From Sphagnum compactum (taxonomy: Eukaryota; Bryophyta; Sphagnopsida; Sphagnales): DNA of 64,000 nt. Below the pieces are notes generated by a model. That model made no database searches and was not told where the DNA came from. It was given only the letters and a program-made list of their open reading frames with translations. How positions within the stretch are numbered: position 1 is the stretch's first letter; each line of letters begins with the position of its first letter. Shown here piece after piece: positions 11,401 to 23,599 of the stretch. Position numbers and translations under genes: made by a program. The stretch is taken from the NCBI GenBank assembly GCA_965153455.1, contig OZ234500.1, positions 7,192,001-7,256,000 on the forward strand. The letters run 5' to 3'.

Positions 11401-11542
11401 AAGAGGATGGGAAAAGTGGGTGTCAAAGTAGCAACCGGTTTTTTGTGAAAACAAAACATGTGTAAACATTGAAGCACACAACATATAATACTTTTTTACT
11501 CTCTTGTGTGATTCATTCCATATTGTGATGTGTTGTGCATAT

Positions 11543-11571
11543 GCGTGTGTGTGTGTGTGTGTGTGTGTGTT
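11543..11571. repeat. (GT)n microsatellite
   Basis: About 14 GT units without interruption, in intergenic DNA left of the transposon desert. Confidence 0.95.
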
Positions 11572-14500
11572 TGTTTCTTGTTGACCCCACCATTTCCGTG
11601 TACCATACTTCTTTTCTTTGCTTTTGGGGATTGATGCTTGACAACATTAACATCAACAACAACATGCCACAAATTTATGGCACCATTTCTGCGTATTTTG
11701 GGGATTGATGAATCCATATGGCAATCAAAACAACCATAAGAATCCATACATTTTGCGGCATCTCTGTTTGCTTTTCTGCTGGCATATTTTTCGGCTTTGA
11801 GATGACATTTTGTTGGGCTCTTTTTCCTTTTCAGGGGGGGGGGCGGGGCTTTCTCTCCACTCCCTATGTTTACTTTCGTACAAAGTAAGTGACACAAGAC
11901 AAAAAAAAAGGGGGGGGCATGTACAAGAAGGAAGGAAGGAAGGACCCCCAAGTGTACATACTAGTGTAATTGCTACGTTCTAAAATCTTTAGCTACTTGA
12001 ATTCAATGTCAACAATTGTGGATGTACATTGTTCGTCCACCCATTTTGCTTCCCACCTAGGACCCAATTCCCCCAAGTAAACTTCATCACGTGAAGTTAG
12101 TCAACACGGAGAAAAAGAACTATTTCTTCTTCAAGACTTTGGGTACCCATAGTAAACTTGTTCCACTAGTTCCATAACGTGCATTGATTTATCATGCGTT
12201 GTGAATGGCATGGCAACCTTAATAGGTGATGGGAAAATGGGTGGGGAGGAGAGAAAGGGGGGTGTTGATTTGGGAGGCTTTTCAACTCTCCTCCAAACTT
12301 AAGTATATGAATTAATTATCAAAACTTAGTCAATCATTTTTATATATAAAATCACCAAGTCTATATTACGGAGCCTCTAATTTATATATGTCGCTTGAAA
12401 TTTTCCTTTGCCATGCATAGAAAGGGGTTTTCATTGTTCCAAAAACAAAGTGTCTTTCTCTTTTTCCTCTTTGTGTTGTTAGGGAAAAGATGATAGACAA
12501 CCTCGGAAAGAGGACCCTCAAAAAAAACTAGGGGATGCAAGGGCATCCATTTTTACCTCTTACCATTGTAATGATGGGTAGAGGCTAGTGGAGGATTCAT
12601 ATTGGCTTTTTTTTCCTCTTTTGTTGAGGGAGAGATACAATGGTATATACGTATGTAACACCCAAAGAAGAGAACTCCTTATAAGGCGTATGAAAGAGAT
12701 TACCATTTGTAACACCTTTCTTTCCCACATTGTAGATGTCTAATGACATTTGAGGCGAAATATTGAAGGCGGAAACTTTTTCTGGTTGCCCCTTGCCCAT
12801 GAATTTGTGCTAAAAGAAGTCATTTCTCATCCTTGATAGCTTTGAACTCTTTGTGATAAATGGAAATGTTTTCACCATTATGGTAAAGATGTTGGCATGT
12901 TAGAATTTAGAGTGGACATTATATATTGGAGTATGTAGCGCCTCCCCCTTGACCCAACCATCTAGGTGAGAAAGGGGGAGAATTTTGCGCAATGCTTATG
13001 GGATAAAACTGTGGTGCTAGTGGGAACATATTGAGAAGAAAAAAAAAACCCAAAAAATCCCTTCCCCACCCTCAATTGGCTGCATGAGATTTTTATTTGA
13101 AAAACCATTTCTCATCATTTTTCACCTGCACTAGGCTAAATGGAAAGCATGGGGAGTATGGGTGTATATTTGTATAGATTGAGAATGATGCACTTTTTCA
13201 ACTTAGAGCTTGATTTGGCATTTGGATAACAGTTCATTATTATTTGTTTGATTTCAGTCAAGTCAATTGAAGTGTGAACAACAACAACCGAGACCTACGA
13301 TGTACATCCTACTTGTTCAATGAAAAAAAAGTCATTACCCCAAAGAAAAAATGGGCTCTTTACAAATAGCATACAATTTCTTAATCTTTGTTGAGACAAT
13401 AGAATTCTCCTATGCCGTATAGGGTGGATGGGTACATGGGTTTCAAATATGTTGCCCAAATCCACCCAAAAGTCACCACCCATTTGGTCATTTTGCGGCC
13501 ATTGTTTTACTTAGGGTTCATTGACCAAAACAACACCACTATTGGGTCTCCAAAGACTAAAAATTTGTATTGAACAAGCAACTCCTCATGATTTGTTCAT
13601 GACAAAACACTCTTCACCACAAGAAAAGTGTTTGTTGGGGTGCGGGGAGGGAGGAGGGGCAGGTGAGCACCATTCATGAAATGTTTGTGAATGCCACCGG
13701 TCTAATAAGTCCAACCTTAGGAGATTGTCAATTCAACAACAACAATGTCCATTTAAAAACCCTACTGAACCCTAATAATCACAATTAGGTTGACAAGAGG
13801 GTTTCAACTTTCAACCTCGTGAACAACAAATATGAAAATCTGGATGACTTAGGAAAACTAACATAATAGGATGGACAAAGTGACAAATTTCCCCACTTCC
13901 ATGCAATTCAGTTCTAGGCAAACCTGAATCTCATCTCACTCTTTTAAATGCGATGAAACCACCCCGCACATTTCCATATGCATATGATTTGCCTATGTGC
14001 ATGGGTAGTAGTAGTAAAAGACACATGATTTTGGTCATTCAAGAGTGAAGGATTTGCTTTCTCAACACTTCTGAACCCTATATCTTCGGAATTTGTCACT
14101 TCTTCTCTTTGGTTATGGTACACTATTCTTCCCATGTGTGCCCCATGCCGAATCACCTGGATTTTTTTGGGATTCAAGTGGATTTTATAAATGACTCCCT
14201 CAAACAAGGAAAAAGAAAAGAATCTCTTTTGGATGTGAATTGTGTGGAATGAGTAAAATCCCAACTTATTCTTTTGAAACCCAATCTTATGTTTAAAAAG
14301 GATAAACCAAAATAATACCTTTTTGGTGCTTCTAATTGTTTTGATTCAAAATTTGGATATGGAGGTTTGTCAAGTCCTACTCATAATTGCATTGTTTGAC
14401 ACATACCTAATCAACTGATGGGTACTACAAAATTAACATTTTCCCAACACCCAATGAGCCGAATAGAATAAATAATCTATGGTCAGGTGCCGACTCGTAG

Positions 14501-16249
14501 ATAGCACAAGTAAGAATCTCTCTCTAAGCCGTATGAAGCTGAATGATGATGATGATGATTCTCAAGTACAAAATAATGCATAGAATATTGAGTCCTTTCT
14601 AGGTTAGCCTAGTAAGAGCAGCTCCACCGGCTCCAGCATAATATAGCATGTAAACTAGAATTTGGATAACATAGTAAGTACTCTAATGCGCATGGTTACA
14701 AGTTACAACAGCAGCCTTCAAACTTATACAACACCAAAACAAAGAAATTCTCAACCGAGTAAGTAAGCATCATACCAAGTCAAGATAGAGTTATCATGTT
14801 GCCTTAGGACTGACTTATTGGGTTTTTCTAAAATTTTGGGTGAAACTCGAATGGAGTTGGGCCAGATCTCAAGGTAGTTGCTTTCAACCGGCCACATTCA
14901 AACATGGTTCCCTTTGAACCTACCTCTCAAGTGGTTAATCTTCTTGCGCCCAACTAATCAAGAGATGATTATATTCATGTACCCACAAATCTGTTTGTTC
15001 AATAAACACAATTTAGCTAATCTCTCTTCCCATGCAAAACTAATCAAAAGCTGATGATTTGTGTACTCACAAATTCATTTGTTTGATAAACACAATTTAG
15101 CTAACCTCTTTTCTATTTCTTATGTGTTTATGGAAAGCTTTCTGACATAGCTCGATTGCCTTGGTACTTGATCAATCTAAAGTTCATTGATCAAATCCAG
15201 CTGACTGAATTTTGCTAGGAGAAAGTGGTAGCTGTAGTTGACAATATTTGTGCACTTTTGTTGTTCCGGGGCACGCTAAAGAGAGATATATATAGAGAGA
15301 GAGAGGGTGTATCATCGTGAGGCTTAACTTGTTCAAACCTTTTTGTGTGCAAATTAAACCATGATGTTTTTTCAGGTTGCTCCACGGATCCTCTCCTTTC
15401 GTGATGTCAGGCAAGTTTGCTTTTCCTTAAGAAAATTAGTTATATCCAAATAGATAAAAAGAACCCCAGAGAAAATGAAGAAAACCATAGTAGCTGAATC
15501 GGTCTTTTCCTTTCAATATTGTGATGTAGCCAAATCCGATCATCCATAAGCTGATTTAGCCAAATTTGGCTATTAACAAAATATGAATGGAAAAAATATA
15601 TCCTTATATATTTTTGGTTACCTACTTGAACCATGCATAGAAAAATGGTGATTTTAGAGATTTTTTTGACTTTTTAAATTCTTGGCCAAAAAAATTCAAT
15701 GTGTCATTGAATTTTGAACAAAAAAATTGAAAATTTTCACAACATGGAAAATTTCTCACAAAGAAAAGTTGTTGAGTTGAATTGCCATGTGTGGTTGGTT
15801 TTGCACAACAATGACCAAAGATTCTAAGATGAAAACTTTTGATAGCCATAGAATTCAAGATTTTAAAAATTTTAACTATATAAGGGTTGTAGGATTCAAG
15901 TTTAGGGTTTAGGATTTGAGATAAAAACATTTCATCAGCCATAATTCAAGATTTAAGAAAGAATGTAAAGGTGCATAGAAAATATTTCATTTAAGTCATT
16001 GCACCTATGTAGTAGGTTGCCCCCCCTAAGCAAGTTGCAAGGTGTTACATTTAATTTGTTACACCATTTTGATGTTTGCCTACCTTAACAAGTTATGGGG
16101 TCTACACCAAAGTTGTGTGAGTATTGCAATTCTTACATATCAAATTGATCTTGTTACATCTAATATGATGGATGGAAGAGCCTAAGTTGAATGTAGGAAT
16201 GTAAGTAAATTGACCAAATTAGGTATAAATGAATATGAATATAAGTATG

Positions 16250-16490
16250 AGTCCCACCATCACCCTATATCTTACTCTTTGCCCATTATCCCATCATTCC
16301 TTAATGTCACCCTACTATTTCCCATTATCACTTCATCCATCATGCCCTTTCATTCCTTGCTCTCAACACATCATGCCCTTGCATTCCCCACCATCCCTTG
16401 CTATCACCTTGTCCATCCTACCCTTTCCTTCCTCACCATCTTTCATCACCCCATCATCCCTCCACTATCCCTTGTCATCCCCATTGTTAT
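16250..16490. repeat. Low-complexity CATC/CCTT-rich tract
   Basis: Over about 240 bases the plus strand is dominated by CATC, CCATC and CCTT words with very few G. This asymmetry yields open frames rich in Ser, Pro, His and Leu in two frames. It resembles a decayed short tandem repeat. Confidence 0.7.
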
Positions 16491-16639
16491 TAGGTGATGA
16501 TATTTTGTTGTCTGAACCAAACCACCAAAACAACTCCTTTTGATTCAAAATTTTTATCAAGACATTCAAATCAAAACATCCTACACTTCAATGTCTCATC
16601 TTGAAATATCTTTAGGAACATGGACCTAGCAACCCTAGG

Positions 16640-18480
16640 TAGAACCGAACATGTTCCCTCCACCTTGGAAGTAAAGGTGACCTACATCATCATTAAAGTT
16701 TACAACACAACAATGAACAAGAGACAATTTGGTTGCAATATTATTCCTTCATTTGTCTCTTCACTTGAAATTGTAGTATCAAAAAGTGAATAGATGGACA
16801 ATGTGCAAGTGGATGAAAGGTACTTGCAACAATTTGATTGAGGAAATGGCTACATTCATAAGCATGGGCACCAAAAGATTTGTGCCATATTTTGCTACCA
16901 CACATTTAGTGCTTTGAGGGTCAAAGAAATTTTATGACACATTTTAGCCCTTTGAATTTGAAGTCCAACATTAGGCTATCAACATATTGTGAATATTTGT
17001 TGATGTGAAAGTCTCAAAAAATGAAAGAAAAGGGGTCAACATGCTATCTTCCTTTACAATCATGTAATTCCATACAAGATTTTGAACCCATCATTAATTG
17101 TGGCATACAAATAGTGGGCTTGCACATCTTGACAATTCAAGTTAACCTTCACTTTATGCATATGGTAATTATGATAACTCTCAAACCATTAGACAAAAAC
17201 CAATAGCCTTTTTCTAGTGTAAAACACATTGTTCCATAAATGGTTTCAAAATCTCCACCATAGCTTGTGCATTAATGGCCCAGATTAATCCCACTAGACA
17301 CTTTTGCTTACAAGTGCAAGGATTGCTTATGATAACAAATGTCAATCATGTTTGCATATTATAAAACATTACAATAATAACAAGCTTTTCAAGATGTCCA
17401 ACTTGAACGTTTTGTTCATTTTGATTAAAATTTTGATCAATTTGATTAGAGGCCCTAATTATTAAAACGACATGTATATTTTAATTTGTTCAAATTACCA
17501 TTCATTTTTATTGCTATTTAGACAACCAAAATGACAATTGGCCAAGTTAACCAACTAATATAACCAATGAAAAGACCATTGATTTAAAATTCAATAGTCA
17601 ACTTGAACATGTCAAAATTGACTTGTCTAATATTTTGATTAATCAAATTGACAGATGTCATGATTTGTTCTTTTTTGACCAAATTTTTTGGTAAAAAATT
17701 CATGTTTTCTTGTAGTGAGGTTTTTTAGAAGAGGACAACCCTACTCACAAACCTTGTCTTAACCAAGGTTTTCAACTTGTATATCATCAATGAAATTCAC
17801 AACTAAAGCAAAAATGTCAAATCTAGTGTGAGATATCCACAAATCAAATGTAATGCAAGCTATATATCACAAGTAGAAAATGTAAATAACACAAGTTTAT
17901 CCATTTTCTTTTGCAAAACATTAGAAATATGTTACTCCGCCTACAATTCAAAAACTTCACTTTGTTGTCCTTGTGCATAACAAGATGTTGGAATGACAAC
18001 TCAACATTGGACAAGATTTCATAGCCCTTGGCAATATATATAACCAACTTTGTGGTCACCCCTTTTGTAGTTAGTTCTCCTCCAAAAAATATGTTATTAC
18101 CAATGACCTATCATTATTTTCCTATTCTTGCACGTTTGCCAATCCGCTAAAATCTCCATCCTTTATTAACTTCACACACTCTTTGTATTTTTTCAACTCT
18201 CCCAAATGTTCATGCACTAGCAAATGGTTTTTTATTTAAGTTCCGATGTGCAAGGGATTGTATTGATGAATTCCCTTGCTCCTACATGTGATGTTGGAGT
18301 TCATTGTAAATCCATTACCATTGTTTGAATCAAGTGACAAATGGTGCACCTCATCATTTGAATTACAACCACATCAAGTACCTTATCCTTCTCATGCAAG
18401 AATTACAAAGCCCAAATTACATTTCGTTTGTGAGCAGACACCTAATATCTTTGGTTGGCTTTCAATGTAGATAACAAATG
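16640..18480 (-). mobile_element. Degenerate hAT-type DNA transposon (transposase relic)
   Basis: Read on the minus strand, the order matches a plant hAT transposase. A BED-like zinc finger comes first (CTIC near 18340-18356, then KGIHQYNPLH and HLLVHEH around 18190-18290). It is followed by VIYIAKGYEIL and LVMHKDNKVKF (17950-18050), then DLWISHTRFDIFALVVNFID at about 17782-17845. A later block, SLMLDFKFKGLKCVI, lies near 16930-16985. The segment 17400-17740 between these blocks does not fit and may be an insertion or strongly decayed. Stops and frameshifts make it inactive. I could not find terminal inverted repeats or the 8-bp target duplication. Assignment rests on motif resemblance. Confidence 0.6.
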
Positions 18481-20960
18481 TTGTCCAATTGGCTTGGTTT
18501 TCAACAACTAGTGCCTCATGTTGGGTTTGAGTGGTGTCATGCACTTCTATGTCTTCACATTTAATCTTTTATGGTCACTCAAGGGCATCGCCTATCTCCC
18601 CCACTTCATCCCCCAAAAGCAAGCTTCAAAATCAATGTAGTTAATCCCTTTTTATGACTCTTAAACCTTATCAAATATAAACCTTTAACTTTTTTTGAAT
18701 AAAAAAAAGAAATTAAACCTGTAGCAAGAAATCACCATGATTTCATAAAACCTTGTGAGATTAAAGATGAGTAATAGAAAAAAAATTCAAGCACTTAAAT
18801 TTTAATCTTTAAATTGATTGATAATTCAAAACAATAAAAAACATTACCAAGTTCCAGAACAAACTTCAAAATCATGAGATTCCATGTTTCATTAGGTGTT
18901 GTTTCCACATAACAAAATGTTGCACTATTGTAATAGCTACGGAGTTTGACAAGAAACAAAATTTGCACATTATAGTTGCCATAAGTGTTTCAAGCAATAG
19001 TTTGACATTCAACTTCAACAAAATTGCACACAATGGAAACATGGTGTTGACCACACAACAAGGTCACTAATAATCATAACACTATGATTGCTAACAATTA
19101 TGTGGTTTGATGTTGAGATGTTTGTAATTTCATGTTTTCGATAGCCAGATCCACACCAAAAAATGGAACTACAAGGCCAATGATGTTAAGTTAAGTGATT
19201 AATACCAAACACCATGTGCACCTTAGAAATATTAGACAATGACACATCTTGTTTGACCCAAAAAACAAATTCACAATCTGCATGATTGGTTGATGTGCTC
19301 ATGTTCCCACAAGTGCTTGTAACAACTAACATCTAGTAAACCATGATTTAAATAAACAAAACAAATGAAAATAGGCTTACCTTTAAAATAACAAGACCAA
19401 AAACATCATGGGCTACATGAAACATCCATAGATCAAAACTTGTTGTTGTAGAGGTACAATCCTCCAATAATGGTAAACATATTTTTGTTTACATTTTTCC
19501 ACCAATTCAAGCAACACTTCTTGAAAAATTTACTTTTTGGATGGAAATAACAATCTTGGACATAAATGCATTACAAATCTTCTTAGCCACACACTCTTCA
19601 CAACTGCATTGCAAGATGGTTTTAATAATTAGCAATATTAAATCCTCCAAAATTTATTTTTGTTGAACTTCATCTTTTTAAAAAGGGATTATGGACTCAA
19701 AAAAACTTGAAATTGAAGTTATAAAAATGTTAGGTCTTTGTTTAGTTGGTTGTTTTGTGATTACTAATCTAGCAAACTTGCTTAATTATATTTCAAACTT
19801 CGTTGTAAGCATAACATGATCAACATCCACATTTTTCTAATGTTGTTATTCCATTTTTTTTAAAGTATGAAATAATTCCTTTCCTTAATTGTGTTTTGGA
19901 ATTTGTTATTATTATTTGATTAGGATAACATACATGGCATTTTATTAATTAAAGAACTTTGTTATCAACTTCTGCACCACTCAATGCAATAAAAATATCA
20001 ACACAATGAGTTCCGATTATGGGGTTGCCATATATTTCTTTATTCATGCAATTGTGCAAGGATATTTTCTATTTTTTTATTTTTAGTTTATTAAATTCTA
20101 TTGGTTTCTATTTGAGGGTTCTCATATCTTTCTTCAAATGGTTCATTATTCATTTCAATGTCATTCACGAAAATATCCAATGACTTATTTTCATTCCTTA
20201 AATGATTGTTCCATTTTTTTCCTAATAATCATAATAATTTTGCCCAAATTATTGGAAAAAAAGAATTAAAAATACAAAAAAATGAACAAAAAGATTACAT
20301 TTATGAGGATACAAAATTAGTTACAAGGGAAAAAATGCTCAAATCCTTTACAATAAAAAGATGTCCCCCAATAAACTTGCACAAACATAACAAACAAAAT
20401 TTAGAACATGCAAAAGTAAGAACTAATGATGAAAACAAAAAAAATTACAAAATTAATAAGAGGGGGAAAAAATAATAGAGTAAATGATATTACTTACCAA
20501 ATATCTGCTAACATGCTTCAAGGCTTGCAAAAGAAAAAAAACTATTATGCAAATATCAATAGAAAATGGAAAATCCAAACGCCTATTCTACGTATACAAG
20601 AAAAAAACATGAAAGAAAAAAAATTCAATAAAGAAAACACTCCTATTCTACATTTACAAGAAAAATAATGAAAAAAAAAATCAAGTAAGAAAATTTTTAT
20701 TCTACATGCACAAGACAAAAAACATGAAAGAGAAATTTAAAATAAAATTCAATAAAAAAAAACGAAAAAACTACAAAGAACTACAAAAGAAAATAAAGTT
20801 ACAAAAGGAGAAAAAAAAAACAAAGAAAAGAAAATTAAAAATTAAAAAGGAAAGAATTTTTAAAAAAAAAACAATAATTAAAAAAATAAAAAATAAAAAA
20901 ACCTTATTGGAAATTGGCCTCGTCGCGCTTTGCTCCAAAACTTGCACAAGTAGGTAAGGG
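18481..20960. other. AT-rich intergenic DNA with a strongly A-skewed tract
   Basis: No gene is recognisable. From about 20240 to 20910 the plus strand is extremely A-rich with few T runs, giving spurious Lys/Asn-rich open frames on the plus strand and Phe/Leu-rich ones on the minus strand. The boundaries near 20910 are sharp: normal-composition DNA starts right after it. Confidence 0.5.
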
Positions 20961-21210
20961 GAAGTAGGTAGTACCACATAGAAGTAGACGATGAATTACA
21001 TATAGTAAAGGAACAATGAAGCCTCCCCTGAAGCCGGACGGACAGTCGCCTCTTTGACCTTCCTTACTATTCTATTCACAAAGAGAACAGACACACGTGC
21101 AGGCGTGCACGCAAGAGAGCAGATTATCAAGAAAGACGACGAGCAAGACAGTAAGGATGGCAATTCCGGCTATTTCGATTTTCAAAGAAAACAGACAGAC
21201 GTGCATGCAC

Positions 21211-21231
21211 GCACACACACACACACACACA
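21211..21231. repeat. (CA)n microsatellite
   Basis: About ten CA units within a stretch rich in GTGCATGCACGC-like words. Confidence 0.9.
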
Positions 21232-21430
21232 AAAACATAGATTGAAAAGGTCGCGAGAGGTTGTCGTCTGCTGCATCTGTGGCACACGTCTGATAGGGCT
21301 AGCAGCAGTGTGTACAAGTGTGGTGGGATGCAGCCCTGCACTTACACTTTGTAGAAGCTATATATTAAGAGGAACTTGCACATGGCTTTCGCAACGCCAA
21401 CCTGAGATCTTACTGTTTTGCAGGCCCCCC

Positions 21431-21803
21431 GTGTTGCAAGCAGCAGCAACAGTAACTTCTGCACGTCCGCACACCAACCTGAGATCTTAGTGTTCCGGTA
21501 CTTTCACAACCTTTCTCTATGATGCCGTTGGTGTGAGCTTTTGGTATAACTTTGTTGCGATGCATGGCTGCTTTTAATTATTTCACTTTTTTTGTTTTCT
21601 TTTTGTTTTGTTGTCATCATCGTCGCCTACAGATTACAGAATCAGGTTCGTCGATGTAATTTTCGGGATTCACGACAACTATCGATCGACTTTCTCGACC
21701 CATCACTGTCTCTGCGTGGATCCATCGACGGATCTTGGCCTGCAAGGTGCTGTGTTGCAAGCAGCAGCAACAGCAACTTCTGCACGTCCGCACACCAACC
21801 TGA
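21431..21803. repeat. 52-bp direct duplication, copies 321 bp apart
   Basis: The 52-bp unit beginning GTGTTGCAAGCAGCAGCAAC lies at 21431-21482 and again at 21752-21803 with one mismatch (AGTAAC against AGCAAC). A shorter phrase, CCAACCTGAGATCTTA, is also doubled (about 21398 and 21475). The near identity implies recent duplication or gene conversion. It could duplicate a spliced leader exon. Confidence 0.85.
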
Positions 21804-22265
21804 TAAGTCCGTTCTCATCTTTATGCAGTAGATGTGTGGTTGTTCATACCTTTTGCAGAGAAGCATGTGTTATTAATCTGTGTTCGGGATGCTTCTGTTT
21901 TGTAGTGTGACTAGTGTGGTGAGATTGCAGACAGATCAAGGACCTAGGAGCCATCATCATCAGATTGTCTGAGGGTTGGAATCCCTGTACCTGTTGCCCA
22001 ATCTTGCCCTGACTTGAATTGTCATTGGCACATGTCAGATTTGCTACACATTAAAAACCTCTGATACATTATTCCTTTGCTATCACTAATGGTTGTTTAT
22101 CATGTCATTCAAACCTTGCTAATCCTACATTTTACCAATTCTTTCTTGATTTGCAGAGCTTGAGAACCACATTATGTGACAAGAATGCATTGAATTAGGA
22201 ACTGCATACGAAGGCAATGTTAGGTCCTCAGTCTACTTGCTTTTGCTATCATTAGTTGTGTAGGC

Positions 22266-22654
22266 ATGAAGCTAAGTGTGGAGGAGCTTATCAGAAGACT
22301 CATGAACCTGCAGCATGCACATGAACACACAAACATTGTCCTAAAAGTCCAGGTAGAAATGATTTTGCAGCTGAGTTCAAGGGGAGTTTGATTTTGGGCC
22401 TACACACGGGTTTCAGTCTTCTGTCTTTGTTTTGTTTGTCCATATGCTTATCACCCAGTTGGTCATTTGGTGAAATATTTGAGTTTTCGTAATTCTTCTT
22501 TTGCCAGAATATTATAAGTTTATAATATGGTGAAGGATTTTGGATTTCTTTTAGAGCGATGGTGCTCCCCCATGCAATGGCCTAAATAATGAAGAAATAG
22601 CTGCTGCCATGGTTTCTCCACATGGCTGCTCTGTGGCAGCTGATGCCCCCCTCG
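22266..22654 (+). pseudogene. Candidate two-exon gene start, broken by a solo LTR
   Basis: An ATG at 22266 opens 29 codons (MKLSVEELIRRLMNLQ...) ending at a good donor, CAG|GTAGAA, at 22352/22353. After a 202-bp putative intron ending TTCTTTTAG, a second frame-compatible exon starts at 22555 (SDGAPPCNGLNNEEIAAAMV...) and stays open until it meets the solo LTR at 22655. The LTR brings an in-frame TAG within about 16 bases. Beyond the LTR and the second copy of the CCTCG duplication, the frame continues open for about 15 codons before a TA microsatellite. The first exon looks like a short amphipathic helix. I do not recognise the protein. Real exon status is unproven. Confidence 0.35.
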
Positions 22655-23599
22655 TGTCACAACCCTAGCCTTGGCTCGCGACCAAGGCAAAGGGGTCGCA
22701 AGTGTGCGGGCCTATAAGTAGACCCGGGAGTCATATCACATGCTCCCGGGAGTGCAAAGAGTGTGAGGGAGTGAACCCTCACACTCCCAAGTGAACTCCC
22801 ATGTTGGGAGTTGGTGAGAGTGGAATCCCAAAAGGACTCCCGAAACTTCAGAGAGCGTTTTGAGGGGTCAAAACTCAATGGCTTGTTGCATTCTTTATAT
22901 CAATGGAAAGCTCTTGAAGTGTAGATGTCTAAAATGGGCTCGCATTGCTCATTTAGACATCTGAAACACAAGTTATGGCCAAAAGAAGGCCCGGGAGTCG
23001 AACTCCCGGGAGTCCGCCAGTTTTGACTCCCGACCACTAAAAGTCGGGAATCGACCCGAAATACTTGGCTGCAGAAAACGTGCGACATACCGTTGGAAAG
23101 GTCTTGACGAGACCTACAACTTTGCTTTAGACGGCAACTCAATCGGAGATCTCCTCCGAAAGTTATGAGGCTTCAAAGTCGCGGGAGTCCAAAGTTGCGC
23201 GATTTCGGGACTCCCACGCGGGAGTCCCGGGACAAAAAGGCCATTTGGATGCCACCCCCGCGACGAGTCACAGAGTATACTATAGGGAGTAAGGTGGTGG
23301 CTTACTCCCGAGCCCGGGGTGTGGTGTGTCAAAGTGAGTCCGAGTTCACCCATGGCTGTCCCAACACCAAAAAGACCCAGAACGAGTTCTAACCACTTTG
23401 TGTGGTTTCATGCAGGCCCGTGTGAGTGAGTAAAGCTTGTCAACTCTTCTTAGTCTATCCCGGGACTTCTAGCACACCCCTCTCACCCCCCTCTAGTGCT
23501 AGAAGTCGGGAGCGTGCTCCAAGCTCCAACTCCTTCCGCATTGCCACATACTTGGACCCTCAAGTGGGTCCACTAGGAACTTGGGAGTGCGTCACCTCG
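22650..23599 (+). mobile_element. Solo LTR, copy B, with 5-bp target-site duplication
   Basis: The element spans 22655-23594 (940 bp), starting TGTCACAACC and ending GTGCGTCA. The flanking 5-bp duplication CCTCG is perfect (22650-22654 and 23595-23599). It shares order and sequence with copy A, including the words AGTCGGGAATCGACCCGA and CCCCTCTCACCCCC. A TATA-like CCTATAAGTA lies at 22711-22720, about 55 bases into the LTR. The element contains many palindromic GGGAGTCCCGGG-type words. No internal region is attached, so it is a solo LTR. It is longer than copy A by roughly 120 bp, mostly near the 5' end. Confidence 0.88.
23464..23507. repeat. Conserved hairpin near the 3' end of the LTR
   Basis: GACTTCTAGCAC (23464-23475) and GTGCTAGAAGTC (23496-23507) form a perfect 12-bp stem. 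The pyrimidine-rich loop holds CCCCTCTCACCCCC. Copy A has a matching stem-loop (2493-2504 with 2524-2535) in which the outer bases change on both sides (ACTT/AAGT against GCTT/AAGC), so pairing is largely kept. The inner loop is the same. A structured RNA element of the LTR transcript is plausible. Confidence 0.6.

Larger units (their letters stand above)
9406..11500. other. Presumed 5' leader and promoter region of the 991-aa gene, microsatellite-rich
   Basis: This 2-kb stretch lies upstream of the minus-strand gene and has no convincing coding exon. It contains an AG tract (10371-10402), a CT tract (10610-10640), a CTT/CTC tract (11067-11118) and a CAA/CAG-rich tract (11335-11400). The overlapping open frames that encode poly-Leu, poly-Thr or Arg-Glu runs are products of these tracts. 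Long GA/CT-containing leaders, often with an intron, are common in plants, but I cannot place a transcription start. Confidence 0.4.
11501..16639. other. Intergenic desert without recognisable genes
   Basis: AT-rich DNA with a GT microsatellite (11543-11571), short homopolymer G and A runs near 11835-11917, GGAA units near 11929-11943, a GAT repeat near 14544-14560, a GA patch near 15285-15306 and a CATC/CCTT-rich low-complexity tract (16250-16490). Open frames such as 13944-14264 minus and 15622-15942 minus show no domain I recognise. Old, unrecognisable transposon DNA is the likely content. Confidence 0.45.
20961..22265 (+). other. Gene-like leader region upstream of a candidate exon
   Basis: This stretch has normal composition, unlike both flanks, and runs into the candidate coding exon at 22266. 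It has several good 3' splice-site-like sequences (for example ending near 22156, TTGATTTGCAG). It also contains a CA microsatellite (21211-21231) and a 52-bp duplication. It may be the promoter and noncoding 5' exons of the broken gene to its right. No long open frame is present. This is inference only. Confidence 0.35.

Noticed and set aside
11063-11484. Poly-Leu, poly-Thr, poly-Gly and poly-Glu open frames
   Set aside because: They come from trinucleotide repeats and occur in several frames and both strands at once.
20426-20957. Lys/Asn-rich plus-strand open frames
   Set aside because: They are explained by the A-skewed tract; there is no sequence complexity and no start context or partner exon.
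21960-22010. GGTTGGAATCCC-like word considered as a tRNA B box
   Set aside because: No A box, acceptor stem or cloverleaf can be formed around it.
1801-23594. The two LTR copies as the ends of one 21.8-kb retrotransposon
   Set aside because: Each copy has its own different 5-bp duplication (CAAGT and CCTCG), and the DNA between them contains unrelated elements and a host gene.
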